DNA of 64,000 bases from Siphonodentalium dalli. Taxonomy: Eukaryota; Mollusca; Scaphopoda; Gadilida; Siphonodentaliidae. A program made the translations under genes and the position numbers. Every line of letters begins with the position of its first letter. Position 1 is the stretch's first letter. The notes below the pieces were generated by a model. It saw only the letters and a list, made by a program, of their open reading frames with translations, had not been told where the DNA came from and did no database searches. Shown piece by piece: positions 46,216 through 59,045 of the stretch. The DNA is taken from NCBI GenBank assembly GCA_032622095.1, contig CP136068.1, forward strand, positions 7,975,314 to 8,039,313. Direction: 5' to 3'.

Positions 46216-46948
46216 ATTCTAATGCTATTCGAACTTTAAAATGTTATTTAGACAAACAAATGGCTCGTAATTATCAACGAAATGTGCGGCCATAGAAAAC
46301 ACTCAGCCAATTCACGACTTTTTATTTTAAATTTAATGCGCTAGATTAAATATAGTTCCCCATTTACCATCGCTCTTATCGTTAAAAATACTGATAAACA
46401 TGAACAATTTCCACCTCAAATAGAAATAGATATGCACAACAATTAGTTTCTGCATGTACCTGATGTCTTTTTCAGATCTTTACCACTTACAAATTGCGGT
46501 TTTGATTTTACCGCGATCTTGAAGTTGAATTGAAACAATGGGAAATTGTTTACTCAATGCGATGTATTTCACGCCGTGTCTGTCGCGGTTTCATGTCAAG
46601 AAATTTGGTCAAATGATATCGAGACACTGACATTGGTGGGGTATAACGTTGTGGTGTTTTGTATTTTCTGAAAGTACATGTATACAGGGCGAATGTACTG
46701 ACTGTCAATTTTCGACAAAAGCCACATCGCTGGTTTGTTTATATATATAGCAACGAGCTAGTAACGGAAGTCAGTGCCAAGGGCGTCAACTCTATAATCT
46801 ACTCCGTAACATCGCCGGCATGTACTGCGTAAGGGTGACTCATGGAGTGAAATCGGTAGGGTGACACCAACGTACCTACGAATCTGACTGATCGCCATAC
46901 TGTTGCGCGAGCGCACGTAATGATTGTTTCCTTTTTCCACAATGTAGA

Positions 46949-46954
46949 TTTATT
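46949..46954 (-). terminator. possible poly(A) signal of the lectin gene
   Basis: AATAAA occurs on the minus strand about 155 bases past the lectin stop codon, a normal distance for a short 3'UTR. The hexamer is common by chance in AT-rich DNA. Confidence 0.35.
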
Positions 46955-47109
46955 TAAAAAAAATAATTATGTAACTGAACAAGTCTAAATGTTCTTGATT
47001 TTAATCACACCATTCCAGGCATCACAAACTTCAGAGGTTATGATAGTGAACGTCAGTACCTATTCTTCGTGCAATTCAGGATCATGTGTTAGTCTGTCAA
47101 CCGTTGAAC

Positions 47110-47324
47110 TCACTTCTGGCACATGAACACTTCCTTGTAGTTGTTGCTAGCACACAGTCCATCCGCGAAGCTATACTTGTTACCAACATAAATCATAGCT
47201 AAGCAGTCCTGTGAACCACGACCAGGTTCCCCAGTCGCCCAAGCAAAGAATGGGAGGACCGAACCACTCCATGATAACATTGTGTTGTCCCCATTGACAT
47301 CTCTCCCGTCAATCCACATCGGAG
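47110..47324 (-). CDS. C-type lectin gene: C-terminal half of the lectin domain and stop
   Basis: This terminal coding exon of 215 bases starts after an acceptor (ATCATTCCAG) in phase 1. It contains MWIDGRDVNGDN, SGSVLPFFAWATGEPGRG, QDCLAMIY, FADGLC and a final VFMCQK before the stop. These are the long-loop strands and the conserved Cys residues of a C-type lectin-like domain. The calcium/sugar motif usually written EPN is EPG here, and the usual WND is FAD. Canonical mannose- or galactose-type calcium binding is therefore probably altered or lost, although GEP and the Asp before Gly-Leu-Cys remain. The intron before it is about 11 kb and full of transposons. The C-terminal fold residues look intact. 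Confidence 0.85.
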
Positions 47325-47639
47325 CTGGAATGATATAACCATTTATTAGTGCGTCATACATACCTAATATATTCATTACGCATGACGTAATTGGAGAACT
47401 TACCCATTCTGAGTCACTAACAAAGTTCAATAATGTTATGTAAACCACAACCTGAATTGTTCAGTCACTTATGCACTGACTGAAACATTTTAACCCAAGT
47501 TAACTATAGAGGTAATGTAGGCTGTCCCAATGGGACTAAGGACACCACCATGGGAAATGCAGGAATACAAGCTCGGACAAAATTATGCATGTTGCGAAAC
47601 GTTTTTAATTCACATGGCGGTTTGCACTCCAAAATACAC

Positions 47640-48060
47640 ACATTATTCGTTTTTGAATTTTTCCCGGTATCGAAATAGGTCGATAAATATATGAATTGCC
47701 TTTCTACCAGCATTATCTAACCCAAAAATACGCAATGAAGAAATGAAAAATACAACTGTGAATACGGTGTTTGGGTCCCAAACACAAAACAGCCATTTGC
47801 ACGACATGGAACAGAAAACAGCGTTCCGTTGTAGTCTATTCCTGATATGGTAGCAATAAAGAGCGTTTGTCTGACTTATGGCGAAATGTTGAAAACGATT
47901 GTAAAATGGCTGTGACTTTGGCAAGTGTTTTTCAGCGCACATGAAGCCGGTATATCAATATTTAGTTTATTTATCGACCTATCGTATCCATCGCTTCAAA
48001 TTACGTAAAAAACAAATTTGAGGTTCGAATGAGACATGTCCGTTTAAGTCGAAAATGGGG
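47640..48060 (+). repeat. R1 dispersed repeat, copy D
   Basis: It shares TTTTTCCCGGTATCGAAATA, ATGAAAAATACAACTGTGAA, GTGTTTGGGTCCCAAACA and AGCCATTTGCACGACATGG with the other copies. The octamer AAAGAGCG is at 47858, and its degenerate partner AAACAGCG at 47816 again lies 42 bp away. It sits about 0.3 kb upstream of the last lectin exon, in the intron. Confidence 0.7.
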
Positions 48061-48220
48061 CGGGGGATTACCTGACAAAACAAGTCTGACGTACCCCATA
48101 ATGGCAGACGTACATGTTCCATTGGTACTAAATACCTGATCCAAGTAAATAACAAATGACTGAACAATGTAGGAATCCAAGCTCTGACAGGCTATTCATC
48201 TTGAGACAAGTTTCTATATA

Positions 48221-48993
48221 CCTTACTCGTATTTAAATTCGCGCAGTACTATTTTTCGCGCACCCATCGGTGCGCGAATTTAAAACTGAGCGAAAATTAG
48301 TACGACTCCTGAGTTTATATACCAAATAACAGGGAAAATACAAGCGCTGTGTTGATGATTCACATACAATACGGGAGGTTATAGACTGAATAGACAATTA
48401 GGCCTGCTTGTATGACTATATTTACGTACGGGCAACCAACATACAAAACATTACTAATATGTGAAACGATAAATCATCGTAACATCGTCGATGTTGAAAT
48501 ACATGTACTTGTAATTTAACAAAAACGCACAAGTGAAGATGCGCGAAAGCATGTCCTCGGGACAACCGTGGAGTGACCAAACATCCTGGATTGTAGTTAT
48601 GTGAACACAACCCGCAATTGTTGATTTTGTTCTGAAGACATGCAGCTGCGTCTATACGCGGTTGTGGTTTTACTTCTTTCGAGTTCATGTCAATGATGTC
48701 TATACATATTTCAATGTCAGAATAATTATTTAGAGCACCTGCTCACACAACCATCTTTTCAACGAATTGATGATGCAGATATGTCTAACGTGATATACAT
48801 CCAGTGTGATGGGGTCGAATACAAACAGATATAACCAGGAATGATTAAGAACTGAAACTGTCATGAGATCCAAGACATTTACGAAAATATTTTTGTCAGT
48901 TTAGAATTCGCGCAGCTAGGTGCGCGAATTCAAAGTGCGCGAATTCAAAACTGAGCGAAAAATAGTACTGCGCGAATTTAAATACGAGTAAGG
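48221..48993. mobile_element. TIR element with TA target duplication (773 bp)
   Basis: The ends CCTTACTCGTATTTAAATTC and the complement at 48953-48993 are long inverted repeats (about 40 bases), flanked by TA at 48219-48220 and 48994-48995. Near both ends there are several TTCGCGC/GCGCGAATT words. No transposase frame; it is in the 11-kb lectin intron, immediately left of the Helitron-like element. Confidence 0.75.
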
Positions 48994-49017
48994 TAGGCAC
49001 ATTGGGAATCGTCTGTA

Positions 49018-51938
49018 TCTATATATCTATATTTGCGAATGTCTGTCTGTCTGTCTGTGTTCTATATAAATTCACAGTGGACCACCTAGATGACACAAAA
49101 GGGGTCTAATAGGGATAACTTTTTACGAGAAAGATAATGACGAGGGTTAGAATTTTCTAAAGTGACGCCGTTGTTGTCAGGGGTGGAAGGGGGGGGGGGG
49201 GGGGCAAAACAAAAATTGTCGCCGATTGCCACCAAACTTATATATAATCATCCCCATACTATGAGGAATCTAATGGTGTGGTTTAAATATGTCAAAAGTT
49301 ACGCCGTTCGCGCCAGAGATGCCCGGAAGGGGAGAGGGGCACCAAAATTGATAAAAACTAATTTTAGCGCCGGATTCCACCAAATTTATGCACATTCTTC
49401 TGAGATATTCTCCATGATACAGTGCATCTTATTGTGTGATTTAAAGACGCCAAATTGGTGTCGTTGGGATGAGAGATTGGGGGGGGGAGCGGTGGTGGGT
49501 ACTAAATCTGATAAGAATTGGTTTAGTCACCGATTGCCACGAAACTTATACAAATTGATCCCCATGGTATGAGGTGTCTAATGGCGTGGCTTAAAGATGT
49601 CAAAAGTTGCGTCATTCGAGTCACGGGTGCACTGAAAGGGAGAGGGAAATATTTTTGGCGCCAATTTCCACCAAATTGATACACATTATTATCCATGATA
49701 TGAAGAACTATTCGTGTGATTTTAAAGACGTCATATTGGTGAGAGATGGGTGTGGGGTGGGCACTATTTGATAAACATTTGTTTAGTCGCGGATTGGCAC
49801 CAAACTTACAAATAATAGTCTAATTGTGTGGTTTAAAGATGTCAAAAGTGGGGCCATTCGAGTCAGGGGTGCCTAGAGGATGAGAGGGACATAAACATTG
49901 ATAAACAATATGTTTAGCGCTGATTTCCACCTGATTGATACATATTCTTCTCCGTGATACGAATAATCTAACCGCGTGGTTTAAATGCGCCAAATTGGTG
50001 CCGTTTTGGGTGAGAGATATGCAATGGTGGCCCTAAATTTGATACGAATTTGTATACTCTCGCCAATTTTCATAAATTTTATATCTATTCATCTCTATAA
50101 TGAGTCTAAGTGTGTGGTTTAATGATGTCAAAAGTGGCGCCGCTTGAGTCCGAAATAGGGACGGGAGGGTCACCAAAAACTTATAAAAATATGATTAGTG
50201 CCAATTACCATCAAACTCATACACGTTCTTCTCTAATGATACAATGAATCAAATATTTGCGAATATCTGTCTGTGTTCTATATATACCTTTAAAGGTACA
50301 ATCGAGATGGCACCAAGGCGGTCTAACAGCGGTAACTGTTTACGAGTAATATAATGGTGCGGGTTAAAATTTTCTAAAGTGACGGGGGAGGGGCTATATT
50401 TAGCGCAGATTTCGACCAAATTGATATATTATTCTTCTCCGTGATACGAGGAATATAAACGTGTGATTTAAAGACGCAAAATTGGTGCCGTTTTGGTGAG
50501 AGATGGGGGGGGGGGCGGGGGGTAATAACTATGATAATAATTTGTTTAGTTGCCGATTACCACCAAACTTATATATAATCATCTCCATTATATAACGCAT
50601 GCATGGGTCTAATAGACGTGGTTTAAGTATGCCAAAAGTTGCGCGGTTCGAGTCATGCATGAGGGGAGTTGCACCAAAGTTGATACACATATATTTAGCA
50701 CTGATTCCACCAATTTATGCACGTTCTTCTCTAATGCTATGATGAATTAAATCACATTTGGGGTCGTTTGGGTCATGGATGGCGAGAGGAGATTCAGTAG
50801 TATTTATAAGATCGTTCAATTCGCCGATATCCAACAAAGTTATCTCCAAGGCCGTCTCCATGTCGTTCTAAGGATTTTTTGGCATTCCAAGTTCACAATC
50901 TCGACAAACGGTGAGCGAATTAAGTCACTTAAATTAAATTAAAAATTATATCTTCTCAACTGTCATATTTATATGGGGATTGAAATCAGGGCATTCCTAT
51001 AATGATTTAGCAACACAGATACATAGAAGAAAGCATTAAAAGTATATTATATCAATCTATTTAAGAGATACATATATTCGTTCATACTGAGGGGCCTTGA
51101 ATCGTCAGAGGATTGCACATTAGAATAGCTCATGTATATATTATAACACGGTTGAGTCGGTTGAGTCCCATTCAATATAGTTTCCACAAAAAAAGTTACA
51201 ATAGCCAAGCGATATGGAAATGTAGAGCAGGCCTGTTCAAAAATAGTGGCCACGGTGCGCTGTCAAATATGGTTACTTCTGAGATAAAGGAAAACGCAAT
51301 CCGTAGCACATTACTTTTCAGGATCCTCCAATGGTGACATCTGACAAGGGTATATTTGCCCGATACAGAGATTTCTTTAATTTTTTAGAACAGACCCATC
51401 GCCTAACATAAACAGCTCAAAATTTCGCCGTGTTTGGCACATGTAGCTGCTATATTTGCATAACATCATTTCTTTTAAAATGAAAATGATTAGCCAGTAT
51501 ATATCACCAGAACAGAGGAGCACCTAGACATATCTTTAAAACATCTGTATCTTTATCAATATATGGTAAACTAGATTGATTGATACATCTCTATGTAAAC
51601 ACAATTGTCGTCTTTTATTTTTTCGAACTAATGTGTTTATGATGTTCATGTTTCATGCTATAACGTCTGAAGAATACGCAGTTCTAAATAAATAAATACT
51701 TCTTTATTGGTGGGACGGATTAAACGTGATAAACAAAATGATAATCGCTCCGACCTGACAAGGTGAGCCACTACTTATATTCCATGTGTAAGAATAATAT
51801 TTTGTGATGCCATTTGGACATACAATTTATGTGAATAGGTGTAACACTTTGAGAGCAAGAGTATTCTTTATTCCCATCAAATATCCACAGAGGGTTTCAC
51901 ATCACTTTAACCTGGGCAACGCCGGGTAACCCTGCTAG
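49018..51938 (+). mobile_element. non-autonomous Helitron-like element
   Basis: The left end is A|TCTATATATC followed by TTTGCGAATG(TCTG)n, a common Helitron start. The right end is a GC-rich hairpin (CCTGGGCAACGCCGGG, starting at 51911) followed 7 bases later by CTAG|T (CTAG at 51935-51938). Start with TC, a 3' hairpin, CTRR at the end and insertion between A and T are the Helitron hallmarks. No Rep/helicase coding was seen in its 2.9 kb. Most of the interior is a tandem array (49080-50890), and a second copy of the 5' sequence occurs at about 50253-50400. It sits in the 11-kb intron of the lectin gene. Confidence 0.6.
49080..50890 (+). repeat. diverged ~240-310 bp tandem repeats inside the Helitron-like element
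   Basis: A line beginning GTGGTTTAAAGATGTCAAAA recurs at about 49276, 49587, 49825, 50111 and 50619. Each copy is followed by a GTxATTCGAGTCA-like segment, a purine-rich G-run, a CGCCGATTxCCACCAAA segment and a CTTCTCCATGATATGA segment. Spacing is about 310, 240, 290 and 2 x 254 bases. Units are well diverged. A 16-base G run (49189-49204) lies at the left end. Open frames here, including 49162-49572, are repeat readings. Confidence 0.75.
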
Positions 51939-51939
51939 T

Positions 51940-53683
51940 ATACACATATAAAGATATCGTCACTCACCAAGGTGGTTTTGTGCTGCGTCATCACAGCTTT
52001 CAACAGCGGAAATTAAATTTATTCGTTATCAGCTAGAAATTCAGAAGTAATATGGCGACTGCAACATATCCTGATAGTGTGATTTCCAACTGATACTTAT
52101 TTTGATTTTTTTTATGATTTAGCTCAAGTCAAATCTTCCAACTTACTGCTTTATTTTGGGCTGATTAGTCCTCATCGTCTATATGAACTCAATGCCTTCG
52201 TCAAAACTTGTTGAAAACGTTGCACGTCGAAGACACTTAATAATAAAAAAAATAATTTACGAACGCCAGCATGGCTTTCGAAAGAACATATCCATAACTC
52301 GAAACCCCTCTCCATTAATTCCCATCTCCATGGCAAGATCAATCACCTCAAAATAACTTCGAACGAATCCTCGTCATGAAATGCCGAACATTTTATTGTA
52401 TGAACTACAACGGTGGCAATCCACGCTGCCAATATTGTACAACTAATCACAACCCAAAAGGGTTGTTTTACGGTATTGCGTAAGCGACGCAAGTATAGTT
52501 GTGACGTCACTAATTTATATAATCCGTCAACATGAAGAAAAAAATGTGTTTACATCCGGGCGATTCAGACCTATGGGCCACAGTAGTGGCCGCCATGTTG
52601 GAATAGAATTGACAAATTAATAAAACGAATTTATTTTTCTTCTTCGATCAGCCTCCCCATAGCAACACTATTAAATTTGAAACACAAAATCAAACTTATT
52701 CAAAATTAAATGCTTAATGTGGATTTAGGTGACACGGGCGCATATCATTCGGCAAACCTCGCCAGATTCCGTACCGTACAACTTACAGTTTGAAAATTAC
52801 GTCCCCTGGCAGGCCATAGCAACGTTGGAAATGATGACGTAATTTCGTTACAAAATGGTGGCACTCTCTTATTTGCGAAATTTGAAATTGAATTGCTTGT
52901 TATTGTTATCGCTCGTATTTTAAATGTACAACGGTATCACAGCACGTAATCGTTAAGAACAAACGAGAAAGCACAAGCGAAGATAGCACAACGAGCCCAT
53001 TACTGGAATGACTTTAGAGTCAAAGCAGTCAAAAGTATAAAAGAAGAAGAATAACAACAACTTGTTTTGAACTTGAACTTGGAAGTTTAAAAGTGAAAGT
53101 CAGTCAGTCGGAAAGAAACTCAATGACGAATCTGTGACTGAAAAAAATATGAAAATGAAGGTCACTGGAGTGAAATGTGGACTGGTCTGTGCAGACTGAT
53201 CACCACGGCGATTTGACTTTTTCTGTTATTGTTCAATTTTAAGTCTGTTTTCACCTGGACTGGTTAGACTTAGAGTTGCAACTGCAAGCGGTAAATTGTT
53301 CAGTCTACTAACTACTTCTCTAAATAGTAAATTTAATTGTTAATATCTAACACCGTCAGGTCAAGCCTCAACATGGGTCAAGGAAATCAGAAAATGGACA
53401 TTTTAGAGCTGACTAATTTACTCATTTACTATAGACAGTATAGTTCAGTCATGAACCGTTGAACGTAGCGCGTAGCTGGAACTTGTGGAAGCAGTATTCG
53501 GTGAAAGCGGTCACGTGGCCTACTAATCTAATAATATTAGGATTGTATTAGTCAATTTAGTGATTACAGATTAGTAAATTTAGTTATCAACGACTTCAGG
53601 CTCAGCCTCACCCACTCAATGTGAATGTGACTCAGGTCAAAATACAATTCTAGCCATATACAGAGCAGTCAACACACACACAG
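51940..53683. other. intron DNA, no gene recognised
   Basis: No exon, RNA gene or clear repeat. Short segments near 52560-52620 (GTAGTGGCCGCCATGTTGG) resemble repeat fragments. It lies within the lectin gene's large intron. Confidence 0.4.
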
Positions 53684-54301
53684 ATAAGATAAGATAACTT
53701 TATTGCAATATAGACATCCAAATGTGGACAGGTTGTAGAAATACATGTACATAATGACATTGAAACATGAAATAAGAGAACACAAAAATACATATACACA
53801 AGATAGATACAACAATATGTTATGATATGACACCCTTGGTAGCAGATCGGGTGATAATTTCGCGGGTGTGAGCCTTTATGTATTCATGGCTGATAACATT
53901 GATCTTTGTTTAAAACATAAGTTAATCTTACGGCATATTAACGAACAGACATTCGGGTCATTGTTACTCATAATAAATATAAATATGTCAGTTTCTTTCC
54001 ATTGTAAAAATCCCGGCTTATATAATTCTAACTGTGAGTAGAGATCATTTCTTATGGACTTATATGCGTTACATTCGGTAATAAAGTGAATCTCATTTTC
54101 TATAGACTTTCCTTCTTTGCAAAATAAGCATATTCTAGCTGCTTCGGATTTAACAGGATAGATATGTCTTAGTTTTTCAATAGCAAGGTTATGATTACTG
54201 ATTCGCAAACGTGTAAACATACTTCTTGCCTCATTGTTGATTGTATATTTGAGATAGGGTTCTATATAATATCCATGTTTGACAAGCGCATAGGTTCTCA
54301 C
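53684..54301 (-). mobile_element. 3' end of a LINE (non-LTR retrotransposon)
   Basis: A 141-codon minus-strand frame contains YIEPYLKYTINNEARSMFTR, LRISNHNLAIEKLRHI and a Cys/His cluster (RICLFCKEGKSIENEIHF then ECNAY). This is the C-terminal zinc-binding region that follows the reverse transcriptase in many invertebrate LINEs. The stop is followed by a short 3'UTR ending in AATAAAG and a TTATC repeat near 53684-53700, the normal LINE 3' tail. There is no reverse transcriptase upstream, so this is a 5'-truncated insertion inside the large intron of the lectin gene. The clade is not determined. Confidence 0.65.
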
Positions 54302-54309
54302 TTTATTAC

Positions 54310-56570
54310 CACCATCTCCTCTGATTGCGGTAGTTGCCTAAGCACTTTGGTGAATTCCGATCGGTATGCCTCTTTCAGTTGGCTACATAAGTTTATCGCC
54401 GCGGGCCGAATCTTCGCATCTTCGCATCTTCGCAGATGTAACAAACATGTGAAGCCCAGTGAATTGGTGACTAACAAAGTGAGTCATTTATCTTCTTGTT
54501 GAGTGAAGGAAAAGAAGAACATCTCCCAATCCCACTTGGTCTCGGCACACTGCAGAGTTCATGCAGTGACTGGTGAGAGGATATGATTTTGGGCCAACTT
54601 TCCATCTGTGTGTATGAATTCTGTTTCCTGTGATGGACACATCAAGTTAAATATAATAATTATAATGCACGGTGATTAGTTTTAGCATTCTCACATATTA
54701 AATAATTCATGATTTTAACACCGTGTTCTCGAATTAAACCTTAAGCATTAAGTGGGAGCTTGACCAGCATGGCTAACATATATATTAACTAGTGGTTATT
54801 TGTGGAAAAATTATTAAATATAGCCCTGCGTACTTGCTATTGTCGACTTGACACATTGGGATTGGAATAATATGTATGCTAAATATAATAATTCCAGGCC
54901 AACTTAGTTGAACTGTCACGACCTTCTTGTTATACATGTACATGACTAATGAGGCAATCATATAAATGTTTAATCTAGTAGCATTTTTTCAGACCATGCC
55001 ATGAATATATATGTATCTATGCCCGTCAAGAATGATATATTCCACCAGTACAAAGTGTTTGCTGTTGCGATAGGGAAGTAACTAGTACAGTTAATAAATT
55101 ATGAAATACCTTTTATTAATAATGTGTGTCATAGAATGTGAAGATCCAACTTTGAAATGGCAAGATTTAAGGGACTTTGTGGTGGATTTTGCTTAGCGTC
55201 CCTTATACTAATGTCATTCCTCCCGGGCAATTATTAAAATGTTTATATACTATCAGATGCCAAACAATAGTGTCAGCATGTGCCGCATGATTAGTAATTT
55301 TAGATAAAATTCTCAACGATTATTAAGTTTTTTCGCATAGAGACATATATAGAATTAAATTGAAATAGAATTAAATAGAATTAAATTTCCATCAATATTG
55401 TTAATTTCTGTCTAGGTCTCCGCTATCACTATTATTGACCATCATACTGATTAGACATATGAGAGTACGATATAAGCTCACAAAATTCATGAACAAGCAT
55501 GCAATCTCGAGCTGGGACCACCCTTAATACTTGTTTCTCATCGTCTACTTCACAGAAGGGGTCACCCCTAAGTAGTAACCGTATAGGAAACACACCGAAC
55601 ATGCCACTATTTCACAATGACATCAGTTTGTTTGATCTAAATTATTTAGCCCCAAAACATTAGTCATTTGGCAAATTATCTCATTCCTTTTCGAAGTGCC
55701 TGTCATCTACTGAAGTTGGATCCTACCAGGGCCATAAATTATGTCTCATTGAGTCATTGTGTCCCATCCATGTAAATCGCTGAAAATCAAGCATACATAC
55801 CCCTCTATAAATAAATCAGATGTGGCTATGTGAAATATGCAATAAATCCCCGTCTTCATAAAAATGTATTCAGTATTATATGTAAATTTATCCAATAAAG
55901 ATATTTTTCCTTTAAAGGTCCTCAATCCGAATCAATAGTCCCCATATCATCAGATTCCAACAACAAGAAGATTTTTTGAAATGCCGCTTCAGTTGACAGA
56001 TTTAATTGCTCGAAAATAATGCTAACTGCAGTCAATTATGGCATAAAATTGACAAAAAACTGTAATTTATCAACTTTTTGCTCAACGAATATTGCTGGTT
56101 TGTCAAACATCTGACACACAAAACAAAAAACCCAGTTGATTTTAGAGTTATCCATCTTCATCTGCAATTTGGTCAGAGAAAGTATTCTCGTCTGCTGTTT
56201 GCTGGGCCACGTAAAATTAAAATGATAGATTTTAAAAATCGGTATCTGATCACTCTGAGCTTTGATGTTGTGGGTTCCTCGACTTGAATCAGATATTTTT
56301 CACATCCGAAGTCAAGGAAATAGTAATCTGCGAGGGTTAATTCGGATTGAGTAACTTTAAAATTGCAAAAATAAAATAAAATAATTTTGCCTTGAAAATT
56401 GGTTGCTTGGCCAGATTCAACCTTCACCTGATGATTGAATTTTTAAGAAATATAGTAACATGTGCTATATGGCTAATATCTCTTGACTGGCGCAATTGAT
56501 ATTGGTCTGGAAATTAGAGAAATGTTAGAGGCAATATCTCACTCTGACCGAAGCCAAAGAAAGAGTAATT
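54310..56570. other. intron DNA, no gene recognised
   Basis: A trinucleotide-like TCTTCGCA repeat is at 54411-54434. Otherwise AT-rich sequence without recognisable exons or transposon ends. Confidence 0.4.
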
Positions 56571-56574
56571 TAGC

Positions 56575-56765
56575 AGCGTCTTATCGGATTGAGTCATAAA
56601 AAGAGTCTTATGACAAAGAACCCTCTCAATACTTTAGAATATAGAATGAAACTTCAAAATAACAAGTTATAAAAACCTTCTGAATATTGAGGAATATAGA
56701 GAACCTTGGGAATAGCGAAACTTCGGTATAATGAACCTGGGGAATAGCGAACCTTTGGACATAGA
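56575..56765 (+). repeat. degenerate ~22-bp tandem repeat
   Basis: GGAATAGCGAACCTT-like words, alternating with GAATATAGAGAACC, recur at least six times. Confidence 0.5.
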
Positions 56766-56920
56766 GTGACATGTCACCGTCCTACGGTCCATACGCACTG
56801 GCGTGATCGTATATCCCAAGTTGGCCAGAAATACAGGCATTCCTATGAAACATACATTTATCATTTTATAGATGGACGTACGTGTTTTGGGTTGTCCATA
56901 TGTACTGACGTAATCATATT

Positions 56921-57041
56921 ACACAGAACGACACGATGTGTTAACGGGTTTGTCGATACGGCACGAGTGCTGTCGCGGGAGGATGGAACGAGAGGCGCTA
57001 GCGTGTCGACAAACCCATTTACACATTGTGTCGTTCTGTGT
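56921..57041. repeat. 121-bp hairpin element
   Basis: ACACAGAACGACACGATGTG and TTAACGGGTTTGTCGA on the left pair with the complement at 57002-57041; the 43-base loop is GC-rich. A separate perfect 24-base palindrome (CGTATGGAACGT and complement) lies at 57199-57222. Confidence 0.8.
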
Positions 57042-57699
57042 TTATTACACGCTTCGCGTCCTAGAAACCGTGCATTAAAATACAGGACTAGAAGTTTTAT
57101 TTAGGCACACAGAGGGCCTCTGATGATGTTTTAATTTTATAGTTCCGGTTTCATGGTTGAGGCGAACGTCATGTACGTCATTTTACGCCAACGATATGCG
57201 TATGGAACGTACGTTCCATACGAATTTGTAAATATGGAACAGTAATAACACTGTAGTTCTGGGAACAAGCGTGTAATAGATAATTTATTACATGATCCTA
57301 CCCTTATTCCATTCAATAAACCCATTCTATAAATTGTGATATTAAACGTTCGTTTAATAATAGGTAATAGTGTCAGGTGACCTTTGACTTCCGGTTTGTC
57401 GTCTGTTAACTCTCGTACGCTATGTCTCAAAATACCATGGCTTCCAATATTTTTCTAACAAACTATCAGGAATGAAGAGTTTGAAAAGTTATGTCATTAA
57501 ATATACGCCATTGAATGCACCAAAGAGTCTTTAGTTATATGGGACTATTTCTTTACGCGGGCAAACAACGAATAGTTACGTGAAACGTCATCGCATGCCT
57601 TATAGACGCCGATGTTACTATCATGTTAGTTTCGCGTCCCATTTGTTGATTTAAGTATGTTTTGTCGATGTTTTGGATCATGTAATAAATATCATCTTC

Positions 57700-57832
57700 A
57701 ACTCGTCCCCAGTTTATAGCGGAAATTACAAAACTCGTCCAGTAAATTAGGTCTGGACCTCGCCAAAGGCTCGGTCCATACCTAATTTACTGGACTCGTT
57801 TTGTAAATTCCGATATAAACTGGGGACTCGTT
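57700..57832. repeat. 133-bp hairpin element
   Basis: AACTCGTCCCCAGTTTATA begins the left arm and its complement ends the right; the loop is near GACCTCGCCAAAGGCTCGGTC. Arms are almost identical. Confidence 0.85.
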
Positions 57833-58350
57833 GTAGATCCTCTATTAATGAACTGAAGCCCCCTTTAAATATATCCAATATATTAACCCAACTACCAACT
57901 CTTATATTCGAAATACGATTCAATATTTAAAACGTTACTCGTCTCATGTTGACCACTCTTACACATGGCAGAGTTCGAACTGCACTAAATAGCCAGGAAC
58001 ATTGTTATACATGTGCTTTGGGAACCTACATGTAGATGCTCGGTGGCTTTGTCACATTTATATTCATATTCATGTATATTTTAAATCATTAATGCGTTAG
58101 TTAGCTAGTGCGTGCGAAGTAACATACATTTAAGATTGTTTTGTACTTCGGGCGGCGTCATTCTTAGAAGGGAATGGTCTGACTCGAGCAGGCGACAACC
58201 TCGCCTCCTATGGGGGCGTCCTTATCAACACCATAATTGTTATTACTATTGTCAGTATCATTTGATGTGCATCATCACAATATATACATGTACGTAGTCT
58301 TAATAATCATCATCGTCACCACCATTGACAGTATCGTGTACCGTACTAAC

Positions 58351-58551
58351 CTCTGTAATGTCCTTGCGCCATTAGTAATGCGGCCACATCGTCCAGCATC
58401 GCCTGACTCTCAATGGTTATAAGATGAGCTCCATCGTCCTCACAACACATCCGTGCGACATCACCAATCGCAGGAGAATCCCCGAACCTCAGTAGATAAT
58501 TCTTACCAGCGAGTGTTCGTGGTTCGTACACAGAAGAACTGGCGCAGATGG
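58351..58551 (-). CDS. C-type lectin gene: N-terminal half of the lectin domain
   Basis: A 201-base exon, phase 1 at both ends, runs from an acceptor (AATCTCAAG) to a donor (AGAG|GTTAGTA). Its 67 codons include GKNYLLRFGDSPAIGDVAR, MCCEDDGAHLITIES and a following amphipathic helix (QAMLDDVAALLMAQG). These are the conserved first strand, helix 1 with its Cys, and helix 2 of a C-type lectin-like domain. The reading frame crosses directly into the terminal exon at 47110-47324, and together they make one domain of about 115 residues. The gene is on the minus strand and probably encodes a secreted recognition protein. Confidence 0.8.
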
Positions 58552-59045
58552 CTTGAGATTTAAGAAAATAACTCATAAATAAATCTTCTGTGAGTATAAC
58601 ACGTACGTGTCTTCATGTCCACATTTGTAACACCGTCTTTCAGTATTAATATTTCATGTAATATGTTTAAGAATTGGCGACGTTTAAATAAGATACCAAA
58701 AACGAAAGAAAGCTATTATTATATTTTGCAGGTGATCTGTTGTAATCGTATAATATATCGTCTAATCTCATGTTTAATAATGGGATAAAAGCTAGGAATT
58801 GAAACACCATGTGTATGTGACCATCCAATTAGAGAGATAAATGTATATAAATTATGCACGATTACACATCACATTCTATCCTAGTTTAAAAGACACGAGA
58901 TAAAGGACAGAGCGTGGGTGCATAGTTCATATGTATTTGTATTTGTATTGGTATTGGTACATGTATATATATTATTACACCATTCTGGACTAAGTTATCA
59001 ACCCTATACCTCATCGGATGGTCACCAGTAAATGCCGAGATCCTT

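Noticed and set aside
47643-47942. A 99-codon minus frame near the lectin exon
   Set aside because: It is a reading of R1 copy D; the equivalent frame is broken in the other R1 copies.
49162-49572. A 136-codon open frame
   Set aside because: It lies wholly in the tandem repeats of the Helitron-like element and crosses a G run; other units are not open in the same frame.
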